From: Plasmodium relictum
Lineage: Eukaryota > Apicomplexa > Aconoidasida > Haemosporida > Plasmodiidae
Length of the DNA: 26,703 bases
Assembly (NCBI RefSeq): GCF_900005765.1
Contig: NW_021628748.1
Coordinates: 1 to 26,703, forward strand
Direction: 5' to 3'
The notes under the pieces are model-generated. The model ran no database searches. It was not told the DNA's origin and was given only the letters and a program-made list of their open reading frames with translations. Positions 1-11,281 of this stretch are shown piece after piece; the stretch's first letter is position 1, and each line of letters starts with the position of its first letter. Made by a program: the position numbers and the translations under genes.

Positions 1-2318
1 AACAAATTTTTAGAAATTCTCTTCTATTCAATTCCCACTCCTCTTTTTGGAACTCCTCTAATACCATCATATGCACTTCAATTACAGCTTTCCATTTCCA
101 CTTTTTCCTTCTTTCTACAATATTGTTCTTTGTTTCCATATTTCTTTCATTGTTTTCATTTTCCAATATAATTTTACATGTGGAACTGTTTTTCTTATTA
201 CATATTGGAAAGTTTTTCATATTGATCTCTGATTTGTTATCAGAAAATCCTTCAAATATTAATTCATTATCTACTTGTGCTTGCTTCTTTTTTCTCTGTG
301 TTTCTTTTCTCTTTGATCTACGATTACCAAGCCAAGAGCCAATGGGAGTGAACTATTATACAAATAGAAAATATTAAATTTATAAAATATATCTCTTTTA
401 TTTTAATTATTTTAATCAAAATTTATAATTAAAATAAATACAGATACATACACGTATTTATATGATAATTTTGTCTTACTCTATACAAAAATATAAAAAG
501 GATAATAATTCCCAAAAATGATCCCAAGGCAGCTGTGATAGGAATAATTGTAGATTTAGCTAATGTAGACGAACTTTTAATAGAAAGACCTGAAGATATA
601 TTGCTATAACTTTGATTATGAACAGTAGTACTTAATGTAGTTGTAGGTACAGTTGTAGATGTAGACATAGTTGTAGGTTTTAATGTAAATGAGAACGATG
701 ATGTATTATTAGCTTTTGATACATTTGCGGATGTAGCTGAGGGCACATTTGTAGATATGCGTGTAGTTGCTTGTATAGTTGTAGGTGTAGTTGTAGATGC
801 AGTTGTAGATGTGGATGTAGTTGTAGGTTTTAATGTTGTTGGGGATGATGATGCATTAACTTTTGATACATTTGCGGATGTAGTTAAAGGCACTTTTGTA
901 GATATGGATGTAGTTGCTTGTATAGTTGAAGGTGTAGGTGTAGGCGTAGATGTATTGGCTTGTGTAGTTGTAGAGGTAGGTGGAGGAGTAGTTACAGTTG
1001 AAGGTGTAGGTGTAGGTGTAGTTGTAGGTGTATTAGTAGATGTATTGGTTTGTGTAGTTGTGGATGTAGGTGGAGGTGTAGTTGTAGGTGTATTAGTAGA
1101 TATATTGGCTTGTGTAGTTGTGAATGTAGGTGGAGGTGTAGTTGTAGGTGTATTAGTAGATATATTGGCTTGTGTAGTTGTGAATGTAGGTGGAGGTGTA
1201 GTTGTAGATGTATGATTAAATGTAGTTGCTTGTATAGTGGTAGGTGTAATGGCTTTTGTAGTTGAAAGTGCAGAAGTATTTGTAGAAGTAGGTGAAGATA
1301 TAGTTGCAGGTTTTAATGTAGATCTTAGTGATGATATATTTTGAGTTGGTACATTTATAGATGTAGTTGTAGTGGCTTGTGTAGCTGTAGATGCAGGTGT
1401 AGATTGAAGTGTAGGTGTAGGTGTCGCTGTATTAATGGGCGCATTTGTAGATGTAGGTATAGTTTTAGGTGTAGATGCAGATGCAGGTATAGATGGGGAT
1501 ATAGAGATAGGTATGTTGGCAGTTGTAGAATCATTTGTAGTTACAGATACAGGTGTAGATGTAGTTGTAGTGGTAGATATAGTTGTAGGATTAATAGTAG
1601 TAGTAGGTACAGTAGTTTTAATAGGAATTGCTGTGCTACTATAAATTTTTTGTGTAGTTACTGGAGGAGAACCTGAACGTTGTAGACTTTGTGAACTACT
1701 CTTTTTTTGTTGGTTCTGGCTATAATTATCACAATTCTCATTTGAAAACATACCCATATTGATCAATGTACAATTGTTAGAAGTTTTGAACTCTTGATTA
1801 CTTCCTTTGCTGTCACTTATACTCCATGGATTGTTGCTCGTAAATTTATTCTTTTCTTCATTTATCCATTGATTATATTTTAAACATTCATCCCTTTTTT
1901 TGCTCATTTTTAGCAAATAAAAACGTTTATCTCTATCTTCACAGAAATACATTATCTTGTTCCTTTTATCTCTTATATCTTTTGTATAAATACTAGGATT
2001 TCTCATACATTTAAGATTTCTATATTGACTAATTTTTGTACTTATATGTTGCTCAATTTCATTCCATGCTTCTTCAGGATCTCCATTAACGTTTAATGTT
2101 GTTGATTTTTCTCCCATAAAATCTTCTTTTGTGTCATCTACCTTGTTATTGAAGTTTCTACATTTTCTTCCTTTTTCTGTATTATCTCCTTCTATATAAA
2201 TAGTATAAATTTCATTGTCAAAATCACTAGTAAGTTTACTCTTCCAGGTGTCATATTGAGCCCCATATTGTGAAGCACTTCTAGTCTTTCTTCTATTGAT
2301 TTTTTTTTCAGTATTCAT
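1..2318 (-). CDS. SURFIN/STP1-like surface protein, two exons, 3' end outside window
   Basis: Exon 1 is 2318-480 (613 codons) and exon 2 runs from 352 off the left edge (117 codons visible). The intron 479-353 begins GTAAGA and ends AG, phase 0. No N-terminal signal peptide is seen, as is usual for SURFIN/STP1. The head has cysteines at residues 53, 104, 126, 145, 183 and 196, with KCRNF near 52. Residues about 221-585 are a Thr/Pro/Ser-rich stalk with internal repeats. A hydrophobic membrane segment covers about 591-611. Exon 2 opens with FTPIGSWLGNR, the kind of motif that follows the membrane segment in SURFIN/STP1 and PIR proteins. It then turns basic and begins a tryptophan-rich domain (KKWKWKAVIEVHMM, EEWELNRREF). 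The family is thought to sit on infected cells or merozoites; the role here is inferred from the family. The start is the first ATG of the open frame. The same exon-2 domain recurs in the gene at the right edge. Confidence 0.85.
353..479 (-). other. Intron of the SURFIN/STP1-like gene
   Basis: Read on the minus strand, GTAAGA (479-474) follows the last codon of the membrane exon. A T-rich stretch ending TAATAG precedes the FTPIGSWLG exon. Both flanking frames are in phase 0. The 127-bp length and position just after the membrane segment fit the family. Frame continuity supports it; no transcript was seen. Confidence 0.85.
655..934 (-). repeat. Two longer diverged repeats in the stalk (about 655-784 and 805-934)
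   Basis: Two blocks of about 130 bp align along their length. Both encode SANVSK, TLKPTT and IQATT segments in the membrane-proximal stalk. They differ at many sites, so the duplication is older than the 60-bp array. Confidence 0.8.
1021..1200 (-). repeat. Three 60-bp tandem repeats in the Thr/Pro-rich stalk
   Basis: Bases 1081-1140 and 1141-1200 are identical. Bases 1021-1080 match them with a few differences. Each unit encodes 20 residues of the type TPPPTFTTTQANISTNTPTT, so the frame is kept whatever the copy number. The identical pair points to recent duplication or gene conversion within the stalk. Confidence 0.95.
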
Positions 2319-3934
2319 TCAATTCCCAACTCTAATTATATTTACTATTTCTATTATTTAGTTTGTAGATATTATTTAAAAAAAGAGTATATAAATATAT
2401 ATTCATATAATCATTCAAATGCTAATTTTATGTTACTTAAAAATAGTACTAAATCATTCAAATATTGCAAATAAAAATGATGGAATTAGTTAAAAAGGTA
2501 AGATTATTTATTTTTATTTTTGTATAAAATTCATTTAAAAATTTTATATGTAAATTAGATAAATTTGTAAATATATTAATGTTTTTGCGGGTTACTGTAA
2601 TATTATTAAACATATTAATAGATTTTGTATTAAATTGTTATATTTTCTAAATGTAAATATTTCATAATAAGAAGTTATTTATAATTTGTTTTTCATAGTA
2701 ATTTATAGTAATGTAGTTTTTTTTAGATAAAATTAAGGTCTCTTAGAAAAAAATAAAATAATAATTTAAATAAAAGCATATTATATAAAATAAAAATTAA
2801 TAAGATAGTAAAGAAAAAATTATTTTACGAAAAATTCTTATATAAATGTATTATATTTCATTTTTGTTATTATACATTATTGATTAAACTAGGTTTTAAA
2901 TTAAAATATACAAAGCATAATTTTTATTCGTAACGAATATTTTTTTTAACATTTTCTATTTTTTTTTTAAAATTTCTTGATAAATATGAATATTCAGATT
3001 AAAGAAAGACATTTTTTTTGCGAAATAAGTATTTTTTTTTTTAGAAGTATTAATCTAAATGTAATTTTGTTGATTCACTTTTGCATTTATATATATATAT
3101 AAGGAATTTAAAATTTTAAATTTAAATATATAATTTTAAGTTTATTTTAAAAAAAAAATAAATATTGTAAAAAAAATTATCATAATTCCTAACAAATTTT
3201 TTTTTAATTATTTAAAGGTCATATATTTCAGTAGTTTTTATTTTATTTTCATTACATTATTTCAAAAATCACTTTTCTGATCTTTATATCTATTTTCTAT
3301 CATCTCTCTTTTTTTTATTATAATTTTGCTATACATTTTTATTTTTAGAATATTAAAATTCTTAAGTCATAAAATATATTTTTTAATTACCAATGTAATT
3401 TTACATACGTAGATAAATTAAAAAGTACACGATAAAGAATCATTTGAAATATGAAAATTTCTTAAAATAAAAATAAATTAATAAAATTATAAAAGGAAGA
3501 AGAAGAAAGCCTAGAGAATTTATACATTTGTTGAAAAAAATAAAAATATAATTGCATATGCTAGATATTACTAGTATATTAAAAAAATATATATATTGTC
3601 CGAATTAATCTCAAAAAAAGAAATAACAATTTTAAGATAATTTTTTTTTTTCTAGTTATAATATCTATTAAAATATGTAGCAAAGAGAATCTTATAAAAA
3701 ATTTAAAATCATTTATTTTTTTAAATTTGATTTATATCTATTTATAAATAATGATCAATAATATCACTTCATTTACAAAAAAAAAAATGGCAAAGTAGTA
3801 ATTTGTACATTTTTTTTTAAGATATATGTTTCTATAATACTTTTTAAAATATAGAAAATATTTAATTTTAACTTGAAGTATGTTATGATATTTTAAATGC
3901 TTTTTATTTTTCATAATTGATTAGTGATTTATTA
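2319..3934. other. Upstream region of the SURFIN/STP1-like gene, no gene seen
   Basis: About 1.6 kb of AT-rich sequence with many poly-A and poly-T tracts lies 5' of the minus-strand gene. It must hold that gene's promoter, but no specific motif can be pointed out. None of the LTR families found elsewhere is recognisable here, and no open frame has coding character. Confidence 0.6.
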
Positions 3935-4544
3935 ATTGCCTATTCAAAAATTTCGCTAGAGTATTGAATATATAAATTAATGAAGAGCATGCATAAATAA
4001 TTATGCTGATCTTTTTTTTTGTATTTATTTTTATTTTAAATTTTAATAAATTTATATTTAAAGTGTAAATTTAATTATATAACTTTTATTATCTCAGAGA
4101 ATTTATTTACTTTAGCAAAGGTGTATTATATTTTTATTGGAATAAGTTGATATTCTCTTTTAAATTATAATTATGTAAAGTAATTTAATAACAAATAGCA
4201 AAATTTAATTTAATATTATTTAAATATCTCTAAAAACATAAAAGTTAAAAAAAAAAAAAATTTACTTTTTATTTATATTAAAATAAAAAGTTTAGTAATC
4301 ATTTTTTTTAAAAAAAATATAATTAAACCACTTATCCAACGGAATTCATAAAATTTCATAACAAAAAAAAAAAAAAATGATTTATAATTTTTTTTTCTTA
4401 AATAATTCAAAAAAAAAATAAAGAAAATAAAAAAAATAATTATGCATTTTTTTTATGGCATCAGTATAGGAATAATTTACACTTTTCTAATTGGAAAGAT
4501 GATTTTTATTACTATAAAGGTTTAACAATATTTTTTAATAATCA
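3935..4544 (-). mobile_element. Solo LTR, family E, with target-site duplication ATTAG
   Basis: The 610-bp unit begins TGATTTATTAATTGCC and ends AATAATCA on the plus strand. It is flanked by ATTAG at 3930-3934 and at 4545-4549, an exact 5-bp duplication. The strand given follows the LTR sense used here: the AATAAATCA-type end is the 3' end. No internal element sequence is present, so this is a solo LTR left by recombination. Confidence 0.85.
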
Positions 4545-4739
4545 ATTAGATATTTTTTAACAAAAAAAGGAAGAAATAAAAAGAAAAAAAATAAAAGGAT
4601 ATTTACGTTCCTATAAATATTACTTATGTGTTATAATTAATTTTTTAAAGATATATTTATTATTATTTGATTGACATTTTTTTTTTTTTTTGTTAGAATG
4701 CTTTTCACCTCTTTTCTAATTGAGAATTTTTATTAATAA
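4545..4739. other. AT-rich spacer between LTRs
   Basis: Short spacer between the E solo LTR and the 5' LTR region of copy 1. Bases about 4690-4739 weakly resemble the inner end of the E LTR, so it may be a further worn fragment. No gene is seen. Confidence 0.4.
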
Positions 4740-5427
4740 TCGATTTATTAACTGCCTATTTAATGACTTTGATAAAGTAATAAATAAACAGATTAATAAA
4801 GAGCATGTATAAATAAATATACGTTTTTAAATACGTATACACTTCTTTTTATTATACATATAATGGTTTCTTATGATGCATAAAATTTAATTTGAATTAA
4901 ATTATACTGCATTTTTTAATAGACATGTAGTTAATAAAAGTGTGTATATTAACTTTTTGTACATAATAACTAGCTAAAATAACAATGAAGAAATTTAGCT
5001 TGGCACACAATGTTATCAACACCAATCATGCGTTTTTAGCTAAATTAAAAAAAAAAAATTCTTTAAATTAATTTATTTTAACATTTTGGTTTTCATAAAG
5101 AAAGATATTATTTTTAATTTTTTTTTTTTAGTTCATTTTTTTTTAAAAAAAAAATGAAGTTTTAAGAATATATAAACTTAAGCAAAATACATTATCTTTA
5201 ATCAAAGATATTATGTATGTATGTTTATATAAGCTATTTATTACAAGTATATGTTAACTATTGAACACTTATTAAATAATTAAACACTCTAACATCTTTA
5301 TGCAACCTCACTAAAAAAAAAGAAAAAGCATAAACAAATAAAAAGATTAAACTTTATAAAAATTCTCTTTATTACATTGTTCATTCAATGCCTTAGCATA
5401 GTCATTAAATGGGCAATTAATAAATCA
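4740..5427 (+). mobile_element. 5' LTR region of copy 1 (A-type start joined to A' part)
   Basis: The right end AATAAATCA at 5427 lies directly before the gag leader, so it is the LTR/interior border. Bases 4926-5427 alone read as one 502-bp LTR (family A'), starting TGTAGTTAATAAAAG. Bases 4740-4925 match the outer 186 bp of an A LTR in the other orientation. A similar A-to-A' junction occurs in the 3' LTR region, so the LTR may itself be composite, starting at 4740. Both readings are open. Confidence 0.7.
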
Positions 5428-6420
5428 AATGACGACAACGTCATGAAACTGAAACCGACGCAAGCAGAATCTCAATTGATTAGCAAATCCAACATGTGGG
5501 AAAAAGTAACTAAATTTGGTTTGGATTTGTTCAAAGAGATAATAAATCTCGAAGAATTTTACGTCCTTAAAGTAAAAGAAAAAGAAGATTTCATGGGAAT
5601 CAAAACACCGGATGGAATACAAAGAATTAATGAAGAAGATATAGAAAATTATTTCTTGTGGTTCGAAGAGTTTGAGAATAAAATACATATGCTAAGTCCA
5701 ACTAAGGTAGAAACATGAATGATATTAGCACCATTGTTATCAAGAGTTCACTCACAAACAGTATCTACGATATGTAAATATAATAAAATAACTAATACAT
5801 TACAGTTGAAAATTAAGTTAGCGAAAAAAATATTTAGGAACAGTGATGCTAAAATAGATCAAGTAATAAAATTTGGAAACGCTAAACAAAAATCAAGTGT
5901 GAAAGAAGCCATAGATTCATTTATCAAGGATTGCATGTTGTATGCTAACACTTATCTTTGTTTTAATGAGGTCAATGGCACAATTACAAATGATTTATGA
6001 AAATATTTTAAGCTATGTATATCAAATAAATACCTAGAAAGAATACCTACTCATTTTCCAATAGACAAAACATTTTCAAAGGTAATATCATTAATAACAA
6101 AAGAAATCCAAAGAACACTTAAGAAAGGGATAAGACAAGATTTTAATGTTTGTAATATGAATTATGATTATAATAGGAAAATGAGAGAAAATAATGATAA
6201 ATTACCTAGCAAATGCTGCTGTTGTGGAAAAAAAGGGCATTTAAAAAGAAATTTCGAACACCGTAAAAAGAGATGTGAAAACTGTAACATTATAGGGCAT
6301 CGGGAAAAAATATGTAAAAATTATGTAATAAGAGATTATGAAGATGAAATAAAAAGTATAATAACTGACAAAAGGTATGATATTATTTTAAAATGATTAA
6401 AAATAGAATGAATATGAAAA
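5428..6420 (+). mobile_element. gag-like region of copy 1 (capsid and zinc knuckles), broken
   Basis: The open stretch begins just after the 5' LTR. Its first Met at 5443 (MKLKPTQAES) overlaps a small palindrome. Bases about 6210-6318 encode two neighbouring zinc-knuckle-like segments, the second being CENCNIIGHREKIC, a CCHC pattern typical of nucleocapsid. This identifies the region as gag. It is a fossil. Confidence 0.75.
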
Positions 6421-6679
6421 AATTGGATCAAATGGCAAAATATATAGATAGATAAAGAGCTTGTCTAAATAAACAGAAAGAAAAAGTCAAAAAGAGATAT
6501 CATAATAACAAAACACTAGAAAATGATACACACAATACTAGAAAAAGGTACAGAGTTAACAAAGTATATGACAAATAAGAGTCAGAAATAGAATCTGAAA
6601 ATAACAATACTGCAGATAAATTAGGACAAAAATCTTCTATTAGTAGAATTGAGTATTTTGAAGAGACTCAAAGAAATGA

Positions 6680-6790
6680 TACAACTAGAAAACAAATAGT
6701 TGAAATCAACAGAAAGAAAGTTGAGATCTTACTAGACTCTGTAGCAGATCTAAGTACTATATCATCATATGCAACAGAAGCTCTAAAAAG
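6680..6790 (+). mobile_element. Retropepsin-like region of copy 1, broken
   Basis: Between the zinc knuckles and the reverse transcriptase, the plus strand encodes VEILLDSVADLSTIS. This resembles the active-site region of Ty3/gypsy proteases, and its position in the element fits. Short and decayed, so the call is tentative. Confidence 0.5.
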
Positions 6791-7079
6791 GTAGCAATTA
6801 AAATGATATCTACTAATAGAATAATTGAAATAAGATTTGTAATAATAGATAAAAACAAACCTCTCATTTTAATTAGTAATTTAGTAATGAATAGATTGGG
6901 ATACATTATTTGGAAACATAACGAAAATTGTGCATGCATTATGGAAATTTAATCTGAGGAAGTAGAGTAAAAATGAAAAGGCAAATAAAGAAAATATTCA
7001 GAATTTGGCAGACAAATTTGACTTAGTGGAACAATAAGAAAAAGACGAGCTTAGAACTTTTTTAGAAAAAAATAGTAAC

Positions 7080-8330
7080 TTGTGGAAAAATAAAAAGAGG
7101 AAACCTACAAACAAACATGACGTTTCTATTAAAGTACAAGGAAAACCTCGCCACATTAATCCAAGACCGTTAAGTGAAGAGAATTTAGCCACTTTACATC
7201 AAAAAGTAGACGAATTGATACAATTAAAGGTTATAAGTATAGTCGCTAATACATAACGGATATCATCTATCGTTATGGTAAGGAAAAAGGACGATAAATG
7301 TAGAGTAACTATAGATTACCGGTATTTAAAAGAATTTGTATTGGATGATATATACATGATTCCTCACATGAAGCACTTATTCCAAACATTCCATGGTACT
7401 AAATGGTTTCCTGAAACCAATCTCAAAAATGGGTTTTGGAATGTTGCCTTAGAAGAAAATAGTAGACAATATACAGGTTTCATAGTTTCAATGAGAGGAG
7501 CTTTGGTATTCAATGTATTGCCTTTTAGCCCGAAAACGAGTCCAACACAGTTTCAAAGGATAATGGAAAATATATTTATTAAACTAATTCAGGAGAATTA
7601 CATAGTAGTATACATTAATGACATCATCATTTTGACCAAGACGATTAATAGATCATAAAGGAATAATGCCTTTTATGGGCAAAATTAGGACAACTATAGA
7701 AGACAAACGATCTGAATCTAAGAAACAATTAATATCATTTCTAGGAGCTGCAAATTATTACAGAAATTATATTAGAAATTTCTCGAAATGAGCTTTGAAA
7801 CTAGTTCCATTATTAACTAAAAAGAAAAATTTTATTTGGAGTGAAGAATATTCACAAGTATTTGAACAAATCAAGGAAAAGATGGCTGAAATAACCAATC
7901 TTCATTCCATGAGCAAGGAAAACCGTATACTGTTTATACAGACGCATCAGACTATGCTATAGTAGCCGTACTAACTCAAATAGATAGTGATTCTGGTAAA
8001 ACAAAATTCATTTATTATACGTCAAAGAAATTGAATGATGTTCAACGGAAATGGAACACAGTTGAAAAAGAATTATTCGAAATAATAATTGCATGCGAAA
8101 CTTTCGATCATTATATTTAGGGATCAAAAATTTTAATCAAAACAGATTGTAAGAGTATTATTGGTATGGATTCAAATAATACTGGGAAATTATACCGTTG
8201 GAAATTGAGATGATCATAATTTAACTTAGAATTCGAACATATTGAAGGAGTTAAAAATAGTCTAGCTGATTGGATTACTAGATCAATAGATGATGACACG
8301 GATCCCTTAAATTATATTGTACTATGCGGT
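7080..8330 (+). mobile_element. Reverse transcriptase and RNase H region of copy 1, broken
   Basis: Bases 7275-7658 contain an open stretch with reverse transcriptase features: RVTIDYRYLKEF, LPFSPKTSPTQFQRIMENIF and a YINDIII segment at the catalytic-motif position. Downstream, about 7740-8120, follow FLGAANYYRNYIRNFS and an RNase H-like stretch. The same region exists in better condition in copy 2 on the other strand. Fossil, with several breaks. Confidence 0.85.
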
Positions 8331-8782
8331 AACAAACCAGCAGAAGAATATAAATACTCTTATGTTATTCCAACTTGTGAAGAAATAACTAATGCTGCAC
8401 GATAAGATAAAACGGACTTACCAAGAGATGTAATATGGAAAGAAGATTTCCCTGTTCATTATAAAACTGGAAAATTAAATATATCTTAGAAATATACAAA
8501 TAATTTAAGGTATTGATTTCATATTAATAGGTTTACAGGACATTGTGGAGTTAATAAAACATTTAAAAAAATAAAACGGGATTTTTGGTTGCCCAACATA
8601 AGCCGTGATATAGAAGAATATATAACAAACTGTTTAGTTAGTCATGTAATGCGTAATAGAAAATTTAAGCCTAATAAGAATCAAGCCTTATCTAAATCTA
8701 ACTTATTTGATATAGTATAATTAGATATCATAGGACCTAGAATATGGAAAGAAAAAGAATATTTTATACAAGTAACATTAGA

Positions 8783-9318
8783 TGGCCAATGAATAAATTA
8801 ATTACCCTTAATTAATGTACAGTTTGAAGTTTATCTTAATAAAACTTATATATATATATGTTCATAGTTAATTTCATAGTACTAAACAATTATTTATAAC
8901 TTAAATAATTATTCCTTTATCTAGGAGTACACTGCATGCAGTAAGCTACTAGAACCTTGACCAAGTGTGTCTCATTACTATTTTTTTTTTGACATATCTT
9001 GGTTATGATTATATTATTTCTTTTTTATTTTTTTTATTTACACAAAAAAAAAAAAAATAAGAAAAATTTTTTTTTTTTTCGAGAATTAATTTTTATGGAG
9101 AAAGATTGAAAAAGAAAAGGATAGTAAATGGATTGCTTTTATTTTATTTTATTTTAACTTTTATAGACTTTTATTTTCTTAAAGTGATTTAATTAATTTT
9201 GTATTATAAAAATAGAATTTATAATACAAAATTATAAAGGAATCCTAAAACTTGCTCTTTATTAACCTGGATATTCATTACTTTTATCCAAGTCTTTGAA
9301 TATCCAATTAATAAACCA
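8783..9318 (+). mobile_element. Solo LTR, family B, inserted in copy 1 integrase
   Basis: 536 bp, starting TGGCCAATGAATAAA and ending CCAATTAATAAACCA. The flanks are TTAGA (8778-8782) and TTAAG (9319-9323), a near-match of a 5-bp duplication. The sequence after 9318 is integrase in the same sense as before 8783, so this is an independent insertion. Confidence 0.8.
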
Positions 9319-9426
9319 TTAAGTCATTACTCACGTTATATGTTGACTAACGTAACTAAAAAGACATATAGTGCTACTGACACAATTTCTATAATCAAAA
9401 ATACTTGGATTGCTATTTTTGGATGT

Positions 9427-9944
9427 TGATTTATTAATTGAATATTAAAAGACTTGAATAAAAGTAATAAATATTCAAGTTAATAAAGAGCAAGTTTTAG
9501 GACTCCTTTATAATTTTGTATTATAGATTCTATATTTATAATACAAAATTAATAAATCACTTTAAGAAAATAAAAGTCTATAAAAGTTAAATAAAATAAA
9601 AGTAATCCACTTGATATCTTCTTCTTTTTCCATGTTTCTCCAAAAAAAAAACAATAATAATAATAATAAAATATATTTTTTTTTTTTTGTAAATAAAAAA
9701 AAATAAAAAAAAGAAGATGTAATATAATCATAACTGAGATGTGTCAAAAAAAATAGTAATGAGACACACTAGGCTGGTCAGGATTCTAGTAACTTATCGC
9801 ATGCAGTGTACCCCTAGATAAAGGATTAATTATTTAAGTTATAAATAATTTAGTACTATGAAATTAACTATGAACATATATATAAGTTTTATTAAGATAA
9901 ACATCAAACTGTACATTAAGGGCAATGAAATTATTCATTGACCA
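9427..9944 (-). mobile_element. Solo LTR, family B, inserted in copy 1 integrase, opposite orientation
   Basis: 518 bp, starting TGATTTATTAATTGAATA and ending CATTGACCA. It is flanked by GATGT at 9422-9426 and 9945-9949, an exact 5-bp duplication. It is a reverse-complement relative of 8783-9318, and together they would fold into a long hairpin. The short reading frames inside (9549-9747) are AT-rich noise. Confidence 0.9.
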
Positions 9945-10430
9945 GATGTCCAAAAAGTATTTTGACTGGTCGTGGATCAATTTACATGAGTAAAGAATTT
10001 AAAGAATATATCACAAAGGAATTACAGGCCAAACTGCATCACACAAGTTCATATTATCCGCAAGGAAATGGGATGAATGAAAATTCTTATAAAGTATTGG
10101 ATTATATAATTAAAACATTATATATAGAAAAAGATATACTTTTTGGAGAAATAGTACAAAATGAAGTACTAATATATAATAATACACCTCACGGTAGTGT
10201 GGGAGAAACACCCTGTTTTACAGTATTTGGAATAGTTTGTATTTGTCCAAGATTTTCGAACTTATTACCAGAAAATAACCATGAGATGAGAATTATTTAT
10301 TTTAAAGATCTATGGACTAAGGTATACGAAGATTTAAATAAAATGAAAAATAAACCAATGATAAAAACAAAAGAAATTAAGGTAACATTATTTCGTATGA
10401 ACTATCCGATTACAAAAGGAATCAAATGAA

Positions 10431-10844
10431 ATGTCATAGTGGAAATACGAAATAAAAATCATATTGGTCTTTTCCGCACAAAGTAACTAAAATTAGTAAC
10501 GGGATATTAAAAGCTATACCAATATACTATAGAGGATATGAAATCCAAATTCCTCTTACAAAAATAAAATTATTAGGGAATAAGACTAAATCCATATATG
10601 AGATGTAACTTAGAGACTTAATTTAAGTATTTAATAAAAGAAGGAAAGTGATACATCCTTAATCACTGAAACCAAAAATATTTTTCAACATTTACGAGAA
10701 AAGTGAAATCACACCTTTATATCTGAACGACAGTAAATATAGTAAAATAAATAATGAAGTACGAGAAGGATTGGAAATTATAAGACAAGATAAGGAGCAA
10801 AATACAAAGTAAAAACTTTACTTTTCTTGATGGTGGAGTATAGT
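10431..10844 (+). mobile_element. 3' end of copy 1 interior, with polypurine-like tract
   Basis: Sequence after the integrase matches the end of copy 2 (for example ATAGAGGATATGAAATCC here). It ends in the purine-rich GATGGTGGAG just before TGATTTATT at 10845. Copy 2 has GTGGTGAAGAG at the equivalent place, so this is likely the polypurine tract. Confidence 0.6.
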
Positions 10845-11250
10845 TGATTTATTAATTTCCCGCTTAATGACTTTGCTAGAGTATTAAACAAAAAAATTAA
10901 TAAAGAGCATGCATAACTAAGTATACGTTTATATATATATATTCGTTTTTATTATATATATAATTTTTTTTTATGATACATCATATTTAATCGGAATTAA
11001 ATTTTATTACATCTTTTAATAGATTTATTAACTGTTATAAATGAGTTTTTATTTACAAAAAATCAGTTTATTCTTTTAATTAAAAATATACAAACAATTT
11101 ATAACAATTAATAAAATCAAAACTTTAATTTATTCAATGTTATTACAAAAATATACATTGAATTAACACAAAAATTATAAGTTTTATATCTTTAGTTTTT
11201 ATAAGTAAAACTAATTCTTTATTTAATTCGAAAACTTCCAATAACAACCA

Positions 11251-11281
<31 letters not shown>

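Larger units (their letters stand above)
8400..10430 (+). mobile_element. Integrase region of copy 1, split by two inserted LTRs
   Basis: A zinc-binding N-terminal part lies around 8490-8650 and core sequence follows. Core sequence is also found at 9319-9426, between the two LTRs, and at 9945-10430 (CPKSILTGRGSIYMSKEF, then NGMNENSYKVLDYI). The two B LTRs at 8783-9318 and 9427-9944 account for the interruptions. Fossil. Confidence 0.85.

Noticed and set aside
123-377. Plus-strand frame at the left edge
   Set aside because: Antisense of exon 2 and intron of the SURFIN/STP1-like gene; F/L/S-rich with no motif.
757-1676. Plus-strand open frames rich in V/G/D or C/R
   Set aside because: They are the antisense of the Thr/Pro repeat stalk; the repeated GTAGTTGTAG pattern keeps several frames open by composition.
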